13,795 bases of DNA from NCBI GenBank assembly GCA_045602655.1, contig JAZSBY010000090.1, positions 1 to 13,795 of the forward strand, given 5' to 3'. Both the position numbers and the translations under genes were made by a program. This stretch comes from Fimenecus sp045602655 (GTDB taxonomy: Bacteria; Bacillota; Clostridia; Oscillospirales; Acutalibacteraceae). The number at the start of each line of letters is the position of its first letter. Position 1 is the stretch's first letter. Below the pieces are notes generated by a model, which worked only from the letters and a program-made list of their open reading frames with translations, was not told where the DNA came from and ran no database searches. Shown piece by piece: positions 1 to 6,149 of the stretch.

Positions 1-125
1 CCAAGATAAGATTTCCCATAGCATAAGCTAGTAAGACCCCATGTGGACTACGTGGTTGATAGGCTGGAGGTGTACGCACGGTGACGTGTTTAGCTTGCCA
101 GTACTAATAGGTCGAGGGCTTGACC
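1..125 (+). rRNA. 23S ribosomal RNA, 3' end (partial)
   Basis: This is the conserved 3' end of large-subunit rRNA. The sequence reads through the domain VI helices (for example ggctggaggtgtacgcacgg near 62) into the terminal gtactaataggtcgaggg at 100-117 and gcttgacc at 118-125, which normally pairs with the 5' end of 23S. The gene starts upstream of the window. The exact 3' end was placed by memory of other Bacillota 23S ends and may be off by a few bases. No 5S gene follows before the operon terminator, which is not the usual 16S-23S-5S order. Confidence 0.95.
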
Positions 126-211
126 ATTATGCTTGGTTCAAAATGTACAATTTCTCTTCAATGACAATATTTTTCACCTTAACTTTGTTCAGTTTTCAGG
201 GTACATACCTT
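126..211 (+). other. 23S 3' spacer of the rRNA transcript, no 5S
   Basis: This short AT-rich stretch lies between the end of 23S and the terminator hairpin. The piece gttcagttttcagggtaca at 187-205 resembles the spacer found after rRNA genes in many Bacillota. It is too short for a 5S rRNA of about 117 bases, and none of the conserved 5S blocks can be seen. Confidence 0.5.
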
Positions 212-238
212 AAGACCTTCAATCGAAGGTCTTTTTTT
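212..238 (+). terminator. Intrinsic terminator of the rRNA operon
   Basis: A perfect 9-bp stem, aagaccttc (212-220) with gaaggtctt (225-233), has an aatc loop and runs into a T tract (232-238). It lies about 90 bases after the end of 23S and ends the ribosomal transcript without a 5S gene. Confidence 0.92.
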
Positions 239-245
239 GTTGTGC

Positions 246-274
246 TTGACTTTTTTTATTATGTTTGATATTTT
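246..274 (+). promoter_or_regulatory. Possible promoter for the zinc-ribbon membrane protein gene
   Basis: TTGACT (246-251) and TATTTT (269-274) are separated by 17 bases, directly after the rRNA terminator. The -10 is poor. A better TATAAT at 275-280 has no well-spaced -35. The gene needs its own promoter because the rRNA transcript ends just upstream, but this assignment is weak. Confidence 0.3.
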
Positions 275-294
275 TATAATAAGAGGTGATTTTT

Positions 295-537
295 ATGGAA
301 AATTTAACACCGAGTAAAGTTAGAAAAATTACATTGATAGTAATGTTGTTATCTGTTGCTGTTTGTTTTTTAGGTTACTTTGTCGAGAGAATTCTATTTT
401 TGTATGTTGGCATGTTTGCTATTATGGTGGCATTGATTTTTCATTTGCTTTTTTACAGATGTCACACTTGTGGGAAGTATCTTGGAAGAGATAAAGCAAA
501 ATATTGTCCACATTGCGGAAGTGAAGTCGTTGACTAA
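295..537 (+). CDS. Small two-TM protein with C-terminal zinc ribbon
   Basis: This is an 80-residue protein of unknown function. Two hydrophobic segments (about residues 11-30 and 34-54) should span the membrane. A short cytoplasmic tail follows with two CxxC pairs (C56-x2-C59 and C71-x2-C74, the second as YCPHCGSE). That is the pattern of a zinc-ribbon knuckle of the kind seen in small zinc_ribbon_2 proteins. I chose ATG 295 because aagaggtga (281-289) is the ribosome binding site for it; the in-frame GTG at 286 lies inside that site. The gene sits alone between the rRNA terminator and the next membrane protein gene, and the context gives no functional clue. The zinc site is inferred from cysteine spacing only. 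Confidence 0.75.
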   Translation: MENLTPSKVRKITLIVMLLSVAVCFLGYFVERILFLYVGMFAIMVALIFHLLFYRCHTCGKYLGRDKAKYCPHCGSEVVD

Positions 538-637
538 ATTTAAAAATAGTATATTATTTCGGATTCTTTGTTTAAAATAGCAATTATTAATCTATGATTT
601 TATTTACAATACTAATTGATTCTGTAGGAGGGATTAT

Positions 638-1513
638 ATGAATAATAATTTATTGCCTAATGAAAATTCTATTGAAATGTCTAATGCCAATTTTAATAAG
701 ACACTATCTAAAAAAACTCCAGATAATCCAATAAAATACTTTACAATAGTTTCGCTTGTCGCTTTTTTAATTAAAGATTTGGTTGTTGCTTTGCCATCGT
801 CATTGTATTCTTGGATAATAATGTTTATATCATTTTCATCTTCTGCTATTGGCAACAATGTAGATTTAAGTCAACAATATCCTGTGTGGAATATTCTGGA
901 TGTAATATTTGGTTCAATAATCACTATTCTTTTTGGACTTTTATTTGTTAAGTACATTACAAATAAGACTACATTTGAGGGTTCTGTTACTAAATATAGA
1001 TTTTTATACTATTCTTGGTCTTTTGTAGCAACCGGGTTTATTTTAGATTTTGTTGGACTCATTTCATCGGTTGTTCTTTTGAATGTACAAAAGAATGATG
1101 TTTCAGTTACAGGAGCAGGAATAACTTTGGCACTTACTTCGATTGTTTCTGTTATTTCTTTTGGTGTTACAATTCTTTCGGCTTATTTGTGTGCAAGATT
1201 ACTTAATTCAGCAGCAACTGGTGATGGGAAAAACCAAGAGAAAGAATTGAGATTTTTAGCAAGTTTTGTAACAATTTCATCAATTATTTCTTTAATTATT
1301 TTCATTGTCAGAGTTATTGCGTTGAATGAATTTTCTATCTTCACAGCTATAGTAACTGTTGTATCAAAGGTGATTAGTGTTGCTGTTATTTGGATTGTTG
1401 CAAAAGTGAAACCGAAAGATGTTAAGTCTGAAAATTTGATTTTTACGGTTTTGCCAATTATCGCAATATGTGATTCAATATTGTATTCAATTATAGAATT
1501 ATTAGTTGTTTAA
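638..1513 (+). CDS. Polytopic membrane protein, unknown function
   Basis: A 291-residue integral membrane protein that I do not recognise. A polar Asn-rich N-terminal tail of about 32 residues precedes roughly seven or eight hydrophobic segments, at about 33-52, 57-74, 88-106, 124-148, 160-187, 207-228, 232-255 and 267-289. The loops are short and Lys-rich, and no catalytic or transporter motif is visible. The ATG at 638 is preceded by taggaggg (625-632), a near-perfect ribosome binding site at good spacing. The gene ends just before a strong terminator. The 100-base gap upstream holds no convincing promoter, so it may be read from the zinc-ribbon gene. A role in stress or envelope function would be a guess. 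Confidence 0.8.
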   Translation: MNNNLLPNENSIEMSNANFNKTLSKKTPDNPIKYFTIVSLVAFLIKDLVVALPSSLYSWIIMFISFSSSAIGNNVDLSQQYPVWNILDVIFGSIITILFGLLFVKYITNKTTFEGSVTKYRFLYYSWSFVATGFILDFVGLISSVVLLNVQKNDVSVTGAGITLALTSIVSVISFGVTILSAYLCARLLNSAATGDGKNQEKELRFLASFVTISSIISLIIFIVRVIALNEFSIFTAIVTVVSKVISVAVIWIVAKVKPKDVKSENLIFTVLPIIAICDSILYSIIELLVV

Positions 1514-1524
1514 GATTTTGACTT

Positions 1525-1552
1525 AATCCTCTCTTTTTGAGAGGATTTTTTT
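1525..1552 (+). terminator. Intrinsic terminator after membrane protein gene
   Basis: The stem aatcctctc (1525-1533) pairs perfectly with gagaggatt (1539-1547) around a five-T loop and runs into a T tract to 1552. It separates the membrane protein gene from the nagA operon. Confidence 0.92.
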
Positions 1553-1572
1553 ATTTATATATTACAAAACTA

Positions 1573-1601
1573 TTGCAACGACTTTTATTTTTTGATAAAA
1601 T
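1573..1601 (+). promoter_or_regulatory. Probable promoter of the nagA operon
   Basis: TTGCAA (1573-1578) and TAAAAT (1596-1601) are 17 bases apart, giving a start near 1608 and a leader of about 26 bases. It lies after the terminator at 1525-1552 and before the ribosome binding site. No clear operator palindrome for a NagR or ROK-type repressor was seen around it. Confidence 0.5.
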
Positions 1602-1633
1602 TTATTTATAATGGTAAAGGAAGTGATATATAC

Positions 1634-2776
1634 ATGAAAGCTATTGTTAACGGCAAAATTATTCTTAAAGACAGCATACTGGAAAACTATGCGTTACTTT
1701 ATGACGATAGAATTATTGATATTATTCCTGAAAACCTTGTTCCTGAAACTGCAAAGATTATTGATGCTAATGGTGGTTATGTTGCACCTGGTCTAATAGA
1801 TTTGCACATTCACGGGTATCTCAGCAAGGATGTTTGTGATGGTGAAGAAGAGAGCATCAGAACAATATCAAAGGGACTTCTCAGCAACGGTGTTACGGGA
1901 TATCTTCCTACAACAATGACTGAAGATATGAGCATTATCCGTAAAGCCCTTGAAACTTGCCGTTCTTTGAAAGAAGAAAGCAAAAATTGGGACGGAAGCA
2001 TAATTTTAGGCTGTCACGCAGAAGGTCCGTTTATCAGTGAAAGTAAAAAGGGTGCACAGGATGCAAAATATATTCTTAAACCTGATGCCTCTTTTGTAAA
2101 AGAATATAAAGATATTATAAAAACAATCACACTTGCACCTGAAACAGATACAGAAAACTTTGATGCAATTCGTGAAATGTGTCGCGATACTGATGTTGTA
2201 GTTTCTATGGGTCATACATCTGCTGACTATGAAACTGCTATGAAGAGCATTGATGCAGGTGTTAAGCATACTACACATCTCTTTAATGCAATGACACCGC
2301 TTACTCATCGTGGTCCCGGTGTTGTTGGCGCGGCACTTAATGGCGATGTAAGCGTTGAACTTATTGTTGATACAGTCCATGTTGATAAAGCACTTTATAA
2401 TATGTTATGGAAACTAAAAGGCAGAAAACTCTGCTTTATTACTGACTGCTTGCCTGCAGGAGGTTTGCCGGTGGGTGAATATACATTAGGTGGACAAAAG
2501 ATTATTTATGATGGAGCAATCTGTAGGTTAGAGGACGGTACAATCGCCGGTAGTGTGCTACAACTTAATAAGGGTGTATGGAATGTTTATACAAACTCTG
2601 ATATTCCACTTTATGAATGTGTAAATTGTGCATCTTTAAACCCTGCAACTGTATTAGGTTTAGAGGAAACAAAAGGTTCACTTGAAAAAGGGAAAGATGC
2701 TGATATTATTATTACAGATAATGAATTTGAAGTTAAAAAGACTATTATAGCAGGAGAGGTTAAATATGAATCTTAA
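1634..2776 (+). CDS. nagA: N-acetylglucosamine-6-phosphate deacetylase
   Basis: NagA removes the acetyl group from GlcNAc-6-phosphate in the cytoplasm, giving glucosamine-6-phosphate for glycolysis or cell-wall recycling. The 380 residues match the usual length of the family. It is an amidohydrolase-fold enzyme: a small beta sandwich at each end flanks the barrel. Visible motifs are the metal-site HxH (LIDLHIHGY, H58 and H60), the metal-ligand Glu in HAEGPFIS (E130), GHTSADYE (H194), THLFNAM (H215), H249 in LIVDTVHV, and the catalytic Asp in ITDCLPAGG (D271). ATG 1634 is chosen over an in-frame ATT/TTG region upstream because aaaggaagtga precedes it and the upstream part would overlap the promoter. 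The next gene overlaps the end by 11 bases, so the two are translationally coupled. nagB is not in the window. Confidence 0.93.
   Translation: MKAIVNGKIILKDSILENYALLYDDRIIDIIPENLVPETAKIIDANGGYVAPGLIDLHIHGYLSKDVCDGEEESIRTISKGLLSNGVTGYLPTTMTEDMSIIRKALETCRSLKEESKNWDGSIILGCHAEGPFISESKKGAQDAKYILKPDASFVKEYKDIIKTITLAPETDTENFDAIREMCRDTDVVVSMGHTSADYETAMKSIDAGVKHTTHLFNAMTPLTHRGPGVVGAALNGDVSVELIVDTVHVDKALYNMLWKLKGRKLCFITDCLPAGGLPVGEYTLGGQKIIYDGAICRLEDGTIAGSVLQLNKGVWNVYTNSDIPLYECVNCASLNPATVLGLEETKGSLEKGKDADIIITDNEFEVKKTIIAGEVKYES
2752..2768 (+). promoter_or_regulatory. RBS of the ROK gene inside nagA
   Basis: aggagagg (2752-2759) lies six bases before the ATG at 2766, inside the last codons of nagA. The nagA stop (2774-2776) falls after this ATG. 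This arrangement suggests coupled translation and fixes the start of the second gene. Confidence 0.8.
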
Positions 2777-4142
2777 AGTAAAAGCAAAATTAGACCCCAA
2801 ATTTGAGCCATTATCAGTTGTTGTTCGTGAAATGCGTGAAGCAACCAAGGAAAATGGTCAGGATGTTATTGTTGCAATCGAAAGAAATAAGGGGCAAATC
2901 AGTACATACAAAACAAGAATTTATCCTGATGGCACAGGTCACGATGAAGAAAACTTCCGTTTCATTGAAAGAATCGTAAAATCACTTTTGTGGATTGCAG
3001 GCGGTTATAAAGTTTTTATTGCAGGTAGTGATGTTGTAGGTAAAAAAATTAAAGAAGCATATACTCCAAATGGTATCCGTGCATTTGACGAGGATTATAT
3101 GGCAGATGTTTTTGAACATCCGTTTGAGGTTGTGACTTGCTCATTAGAAGATGCTCCTGAAGAGTATTATATTGCCTCATCTGTTGGCAGACATCTTGAC
3201 GGATGTCGTATCGGTTTTGATGCAGGTGGTAGTGACAGAAAAGTTAGTGCTGTTATTGATGGTGAAAGTGTTTATTCTGAAGAAGTTGTTTGGTTCCCAA
3301 AACTTAATTCTGACCCGGAATATCATTATCAGGGAATCCTTGAAGCGATGAAAACAGCTGCATCAAAAATGCCAAGAGTTGATGCTATCGGTGTTTCCTC
3401 AGCAGGTGTTTATATTGAAAACAGAACAATGAATGCGTCACTTTTCCTTAAAGTAGGCAAGGAAGATTTTGATAAGAGAATTAAAAATATCTATCTTGAT
3501 GTTGCAAAGGAAATTGGAGAGAATATTCCTGTTATTGTTGCAAATGACGGTGATGTTACTGCTCTTGCAGGTGCTATGGACCTTAACGATGACTCTGTTT
3601 TAGGTATTGCAATGGGTACAAGTGAAGCGGGTGGTTATATTGACCAGCAGGGTAACATTACAGGATGGCTCAATGAACTTGCTTTCGTTCCTGTTGATTT
3701 TAATACAGATGCAATGGTTGACGAGTGGTCAGGTGATTATGGTTGCGGTGTTAAGTATTTCTCACAGGACGGTGTAATCAAACTTGCCCCTTATGCGGGA
3801 ATTGAACTCGACGTAAACCTTTCTCCTGCTGAAAAACTTAAAGTTGTACAAGGACTTATGGAAAAAGGTGACCAGAATGCAGCTGATATTTACGATACAA
3901 TCGGTGCATATTTTGGTTACGCAATTGCTTATTATAGCGAATTCTACGACATTAAGCATGTTTTAATTATGGGTAGAGTTACATCGGGACAGGGCGGACA
4001 AATTCTTCTGTCTCGTGCACAAGAAGTACTTGATAAAGAATTCCCTGAACTTGCAGAAAAAATTGAACTTCATATTCCTGACGAAAAATCCCGTCGTGTA
4101 GGCCAGTCAGTTGCTGCAGCAAGCCTTCCTAAAATCAAATAA
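2766..4142 (+). CDS. ROK-family sugar kinase-like protein
   Basis: A 458-residue actin-fold ATPase of the ROK (repressor, ORF, kinase) family. Phosphate-1 loop: FDAGGSDRK (D152-D157). Putative catalytic Asp: VANDGDVTALAGA (N260-D261). Phosphate-2 loop: GIAMGTSEAGGYID (283-290). A C-terminal nucleotide-site Gly-rich strand is seen at IMGRVTSGQGG (402-411). Next to nagA, the likely job is to phosphorylate GlcNAc or a related amino sugar in the cytoplasm, although a related hexose is possible. Two oddities stand out. First, about 145 residues precede the kinase core, where ordinary ROK kinases of about 300 residues start directly. Second, the usual ROK zinc signature CxCGxxGC is reduced to YGCGVKYF (325-332). 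No DNA-binding helix-turn-helix is apparent, so a repressor role is less likely. Activity and substrate are inferred. Confidence 0.8.
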   Translation: MNLKVKAKLDPKFEPLSVVVREMREATKENGQDVIVAIERNKGQISTYKTRIYPDGTGHDEENFRFIERIVKSLLWIAGGYKVFIAGSDVVGKKIKEAYTPNGIRAFDEDYMADVFEHPFEVVTCSLEDAPEEYYIASSVGRHLDGCRIGFDAGGSDRKVSAVIDGESVYSEEVVWFPKLNSDPEYHYQGILEAMKTAASKMPRVDAIGVSSAGVYIENRTMNASLFLKVGKEDFDKRIKNIYLDVAKEIGENIPVIVANDGDVTALAGAMDLNDDSVLGIAMGTSEAGGYIDQQGNITGWLNELAFVPVDFNTDAMVDEWSGDYGCGVKYFSQDGVIKLAPYAGIELDVNLSPAEKLKVVQGLMEKGDQNAADIYDTIGAYFGYAIAYYSEFYDIKHVLIMGRVTSGQGGQILLSRAQEVLDKEFPELAEKIELHIPDEKSRRVGQSVAAASLPKIK

Positions 4143-4178
4143 ACTAATTTGAATTATATATTCAGTTTTATTGTATAT

Positions 4179-4214
4179 CAGTAGGGCGAGGTTTTGAACA
4201 CGCCCTACTGTTTT
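4179..4214 (+). terminator. Hairpin after nagA operon, probable terminator
   Basis: A perfect 10-bp GC-rich inverted repeat, cagtagggcg (4179-4188) with cgccctactg (4201-4210), has a 12-base loop and is followed by ttttat. The T tract is short, so it is a moderate terminator. The GTAGGGCG arms also look like the dispersed palindromic elements common in clostridial genomes, so it may be a repeat element used as a terminator. Confidence 0.6.
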
Positions 4215-4305
4215 ATGAGTAGAATTATGTTATCTGTCGAATCATAACCTGTAATTCTCAAATTTTATGCGATTTGTCATAAGATCTTGACTCCTTTTAC
4301 GATTA
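4211..4305. other. AT-rich intergenic stretch, nothing recognised
   Basis: Between the hairpin and the tRNA promoter I see no gene, repeat or RNA structure. A minus-strand reading frame crosses it but is an artefact (see the rejected list). Confidence 0.5.
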
Positions 4306-4334
4306 TTGACAAAGAAAAAAACAGGTGATAGAAT
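4306..4334 (+). promoter_or_regulatory. Strong promoter of tRNA-Ser
   Basis: A consensus TTGACA (4306-4311), a 17-base spacer and TAGAAT (4329-4334) are seen, with an extended -10 TG at 4326-4327. The predicted start is near 4341, about six bases before the tRNA. The downstream hydrolase gene has no promoter of its own that I can see and probably shares this one. Confidence 0.8.
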
Positions 4335-4346
4335 ATAGAATAATAA

Positions 4347-4438
4347 GGAGATGTACCCAAGTGGTTGAAGGGTCCGCACTCGAAATGCGGTAGGTCGTGA
4401 ATAGCGACGCTGGGGTTCAAATCCCCACATCTCCGCCA
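4347..4438 (+). tRNA. tRNA-Ser (anticodon CGA)
   Basis: The acceptor stem ggagatg (4347-4353) pairs with catctcc (4428-4434), followed by G and an encoded CCA (4436-4438). The anticodon stem ccgca (4374-4378) pairs with tgcgg (4386-4390) and holds the loop ctcgaaa, with anticodon CGA at 4381-4383, reading UCG. A long variable arm (ggtcgtgaatagcgac) and the T arm with ggttcaaatcc complete a class II tRNA, as expected for serine. It is transcribed from its own promoter just upstream. Confidence 0.97.
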
Positions 4439-4460
4439 TTTTTAAAAGAGGGTATGTATA

Positions 4461-4952
4461 ATGAGTAAGGTAAAAAATGATGCTAAAATCAAAAATCCCA
4501 TAATTACTGCGGTTCGTGAGCAACTTGAACACCGTGCGTTTTGGCTTTATCTTCTTTGTGATGAAGCAGGTAAGAGAGGATTAGACTGGACTGATTTTGG
4601 TAGTGCAGCTATTAGGCGTTGCGGTCTAACACATGGTGCTAATCATGTAAAAAAAGGTGGAACTGATAGTCTTGTTGGTCTGCGTAAAACTCTCTTTACC
4701 AAACCTGCACAGCTTGTGTTTGAAATGAAAATTCTTGAAAGCACCGACGATAAGCTTTCAATTGATTTCCATTATTGCCCACTTGTAAAAGCTTGGCAAA
4801 AAGCGGGTTGTACTGATGAAGAAATTGCAACACTTTGCGACATTGCAATGTGTGGTGACCACGGAATAGGTGAGTGCTACGGTGCAAAGCTTGATTTACC
4901 AAAATGTATTGCAAAGGGTGACGACATCTGCTCACTTCGTTATCATAAATAA
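4461..4952 (+). CDS. L-2-amino-thiazoline-4-carboxylate (ATC) hydrolase family protein
   Basis: A 163-residue cytoplasmic protein recognised from the conserved block FHYCPLVKAWQ (103-113), followed by CDIAMCGDHGIG (126-137) and the C-terminal GDDICSLRY (153-161). This pattern fits the ATC_hydrolase family. The founding Pseudomonas enzyme opens L-ATC to N-carbamoyl-L-cysteine, but many gut Clostridia carry relatives of unproven function, so the substrate here is uncertain. C106, C131, D133 and H134 are candidate active-site residues. The ribosome binding site agaggg (4447-4452) supports ATG 4461. The gene begins 22 bases after the tRNA-Ser CCA with no terminator between, so it is probably released from a tRNA-mRNA co-transcript by 3' tRNA processing. 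It ends before a strong terminator. No partner gene for cysteine synthesis is nearby. Confidence 0.75.
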   Translation: MSKVKNDAKIKNPIITAVREQLEHRAFWLYLLCDEAGKRGLDWTDFGSAAIRRCGLTHGANHVKKGGTDSLVGLRKTLFTKPAQLVFEMKILESTDDKLSIDFHYCPLVKAWQKAGCTDEEIATLCDIAMCGDHGIGECYGAKLDLPKCIAKGDDICSLRYHK

Positions 4953-4966
4953 TCTATATAAAGAAT

Positions 4967-5009
4967 AAACTCCGTAAAAAGGGATAGACCCACTTTTACG
5001 GAGTTTTTT
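4967..5009 (+). terminator. Intrinsic terminator between convergent genes
   Basis: A perfect 13-bp outer stem, aaactccgtaaaa (4967-4979) with ttttacggagttt (4994-5006), and an inner GGG/CCC pairing around ataga are followed by T residues to 5009. It ends the hydrolase transcript. On the minus strand the exit sequence is gtttattcttt, so it may also stop the GH43 gene, but less efficiently. Confidence 0.9.
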
Positions 5010-5037
5010 ATATTACTGAAACATTTTAATTTTTGCA

Positions 5038-5985
5038 TTATATGTGGTCTTTATATCTTTCTGCTGTAATTATTCCGTCTTTAACATGCATTTTGCATAT
5101 TCTCGCATTTCTTGCATCAAAAGCACTTGCATTTAAATTATCGTCATAGTCACGAGCGTGATAAACAGCATACCATTGACCGTCTTCCTTAATCATTGAG
5201 TGGTGACCTGTTCCTTCTTCAAATTCATTTGCTTTAAGTACGGGATGGTATGTCTTTTCGTCAGGATACTTTTCAAATTTAATTTTTGTAAGGTCAGTTT
5301 CATCTGTTTTTGCTCTTGCATAACCAATGTAGTATGTAGGTTGCTCAAAGCAGTTACCTGAATACATAAGATAATGCCAATCACCCTCTTTAAAGTAGAA
5401 AGCACCCTCAATTGTATGCCAATGTTGACCCTTTTTATATCGGTCACGACGATAAATATCCTCATCAAGAGTTGGCTCTACAACTAAAACAGGATTTCCT
5501 GCAGGGGTAAAGGGGTCAAGCATCTTGTCAACATAAATGCAAGTGCCTATTCTTTCACCATCAAATCTATTTTGTGAGTAGAAAAGGAAAAGTCCTGCCT
5601 CATTTTTTACAATATGTGAGTCAATTGAAAACGGATGTAAAATCTGCTTTGTGTCGGTGAATGGTCCAAGTGGATTGTCGGCAACTGACACATGCATAGC
5701 ACCTCTGTGACCACCTTTATCAGGAGTGTCGTTATATATTTCAATTGAATTATACATATAGAATTTGCCATCCAACTCAATAACACTGGGTGCCCAAAAA
5801 GAGTCGTGGTTTGGTACAGTCATAACAACACCATAGTATTCCCATCCATCTAAAAGGTTATCTGAATGATATGCATAAACTGCATCATGACCTGTAACAT
5901 AGATGTAGTATCTTCCCTTTGATTTTAAAATGTATGGGTCAGCTTGACCAACATAATGTGTCTTATCCACCTTTAATAAATGCAT
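5038..5985 (-). CDS. GH43-family glycosidase (beta-xylosidase/arabinofuranosidase type)
   Basis: A 315-residue five-bladed beta-propeller glycosidase with family 43 hallmarks. These are the catalytic base Asp in GQADPYIL (D16), the pKa-tuning Asp in SIDSHIVK (D122), the catalytic acid Glu in HTIEGAFYF (E193), and the propeller His in GTGHHSM (H261-H262). Other family features are SFWAPSVIEL (62-71) and WYAVYHARD (271-279). GH43 enzymes cleave arabinose or xylose units from plant hemicellulose oligosaccharides; the exact specificity cannot be read from the sequence. There is no signal peptide and no carbohydrate-binding module, so it acts inside the cell on imported oligosaccharides. ATG 5985 is supported by ggagg seven bases before it. 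The gene is a single unit with its own promoter, divergent from a secreted peptidase. No transporter for its substrate lies in the window. Confidence 0.88.
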   Translation of the reverse strand: MHLLKVDKTHYVGQADPYILKSKGRYYIYVTGHDAVYAYHSDNLLDGWEYYGVVMTVPNHDSFWAPSVIELDGKFYMYNSIEIYNDTPDKGGHRGAMHVSVADNPLGPFTDTKQILHPFSIDSHIVKNEAGLFLFYSQNRFDGERIGTCIYVDKMLDPFTPAGNPVLVVEPTLDEDIYRRDRYKKGQHWHTIEGAFYFKEGDWHYLMYSGNCFEQPTYYIGYARAKTDETDLTKIKFEKYPDEKTYHPVLKANEFEEGTGHHSMIKEDGQWYAVYHARDYDDNLNASAFDARNARICKMHVKDGIITAERYKDHI

Positions 5986-6021
5986 TTCAAATCCTCCGAC
6001 AATAGTAATATTTTCTACAGA

Positions 6022-6050
6022 ATTATATAATGAGAAAGGAAATATTTCAA
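6022..6050 (-). promoter_or_regulatory. Promoter of the GH43 gene
   Basis: Reading the minus strand, TTGAAA (6050-6045), a 17-base spacer and a perfect TATAAT (6027-6022) give a start near 6015 and a leader of about 30 bases to the ATG. No obvious operator palindrome overlaps it. Confidence 0.78.
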
Positions 6051-6087
6051 TAGAAAACCATATATTTCTTTAACAGGATTTGGAGTA

Positions 6088-6116
6088 TTAACAAGAAGTA
6101 AAATCTTTGATATACT
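6088..6116 (+). promoter_or_regulatory. Promoter of the SH3b/C39 peptidase gene
   Basis: TTAACA (6088-6093), a 17-base spacer and TATACT (6111-6116) give a predicted start near 6123. The -35 lies 37 bases from the -35 of the divergent GH43 promoter. Confidence 0.65.
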
Positions 6117-6149
6117 GTGTATGCATATATGCGGAAAGACGAGGTGAAT

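Noticed and set aside
41..268. Reading frame across the 3' end of 23S
   Set aside because: It lies on conserved rRNA sequence and the rRNA terminator; it has no ribosome binding site and no protein-like composition.
634..858. Minus-strand frame inside the membrane protein gene
   Set aside because: It is an antisense shadow of a gene with a strong ribosome binding site and terminator.
1592..1633. Upstream start for nagA
   Set aside because: It overlaps the proposed promoter and lacks a ribosome binding site. ATG 1634 gives the normal family length of 380 residues.
4242..4532. Minus-strand frame over tRNA-Ser
   Set aside because: It is the antisense of the tRNA, a familiar false gene, and overlaps the real promoter and the start of the hydrolase gene.
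6117..6149. Upstream GTG start for the C39-like peptidase
   Set aside because: It abuts the -10 element and puts a charged stretch before an otherwise standard signal peptide; gaggtga points to ATG 6150.
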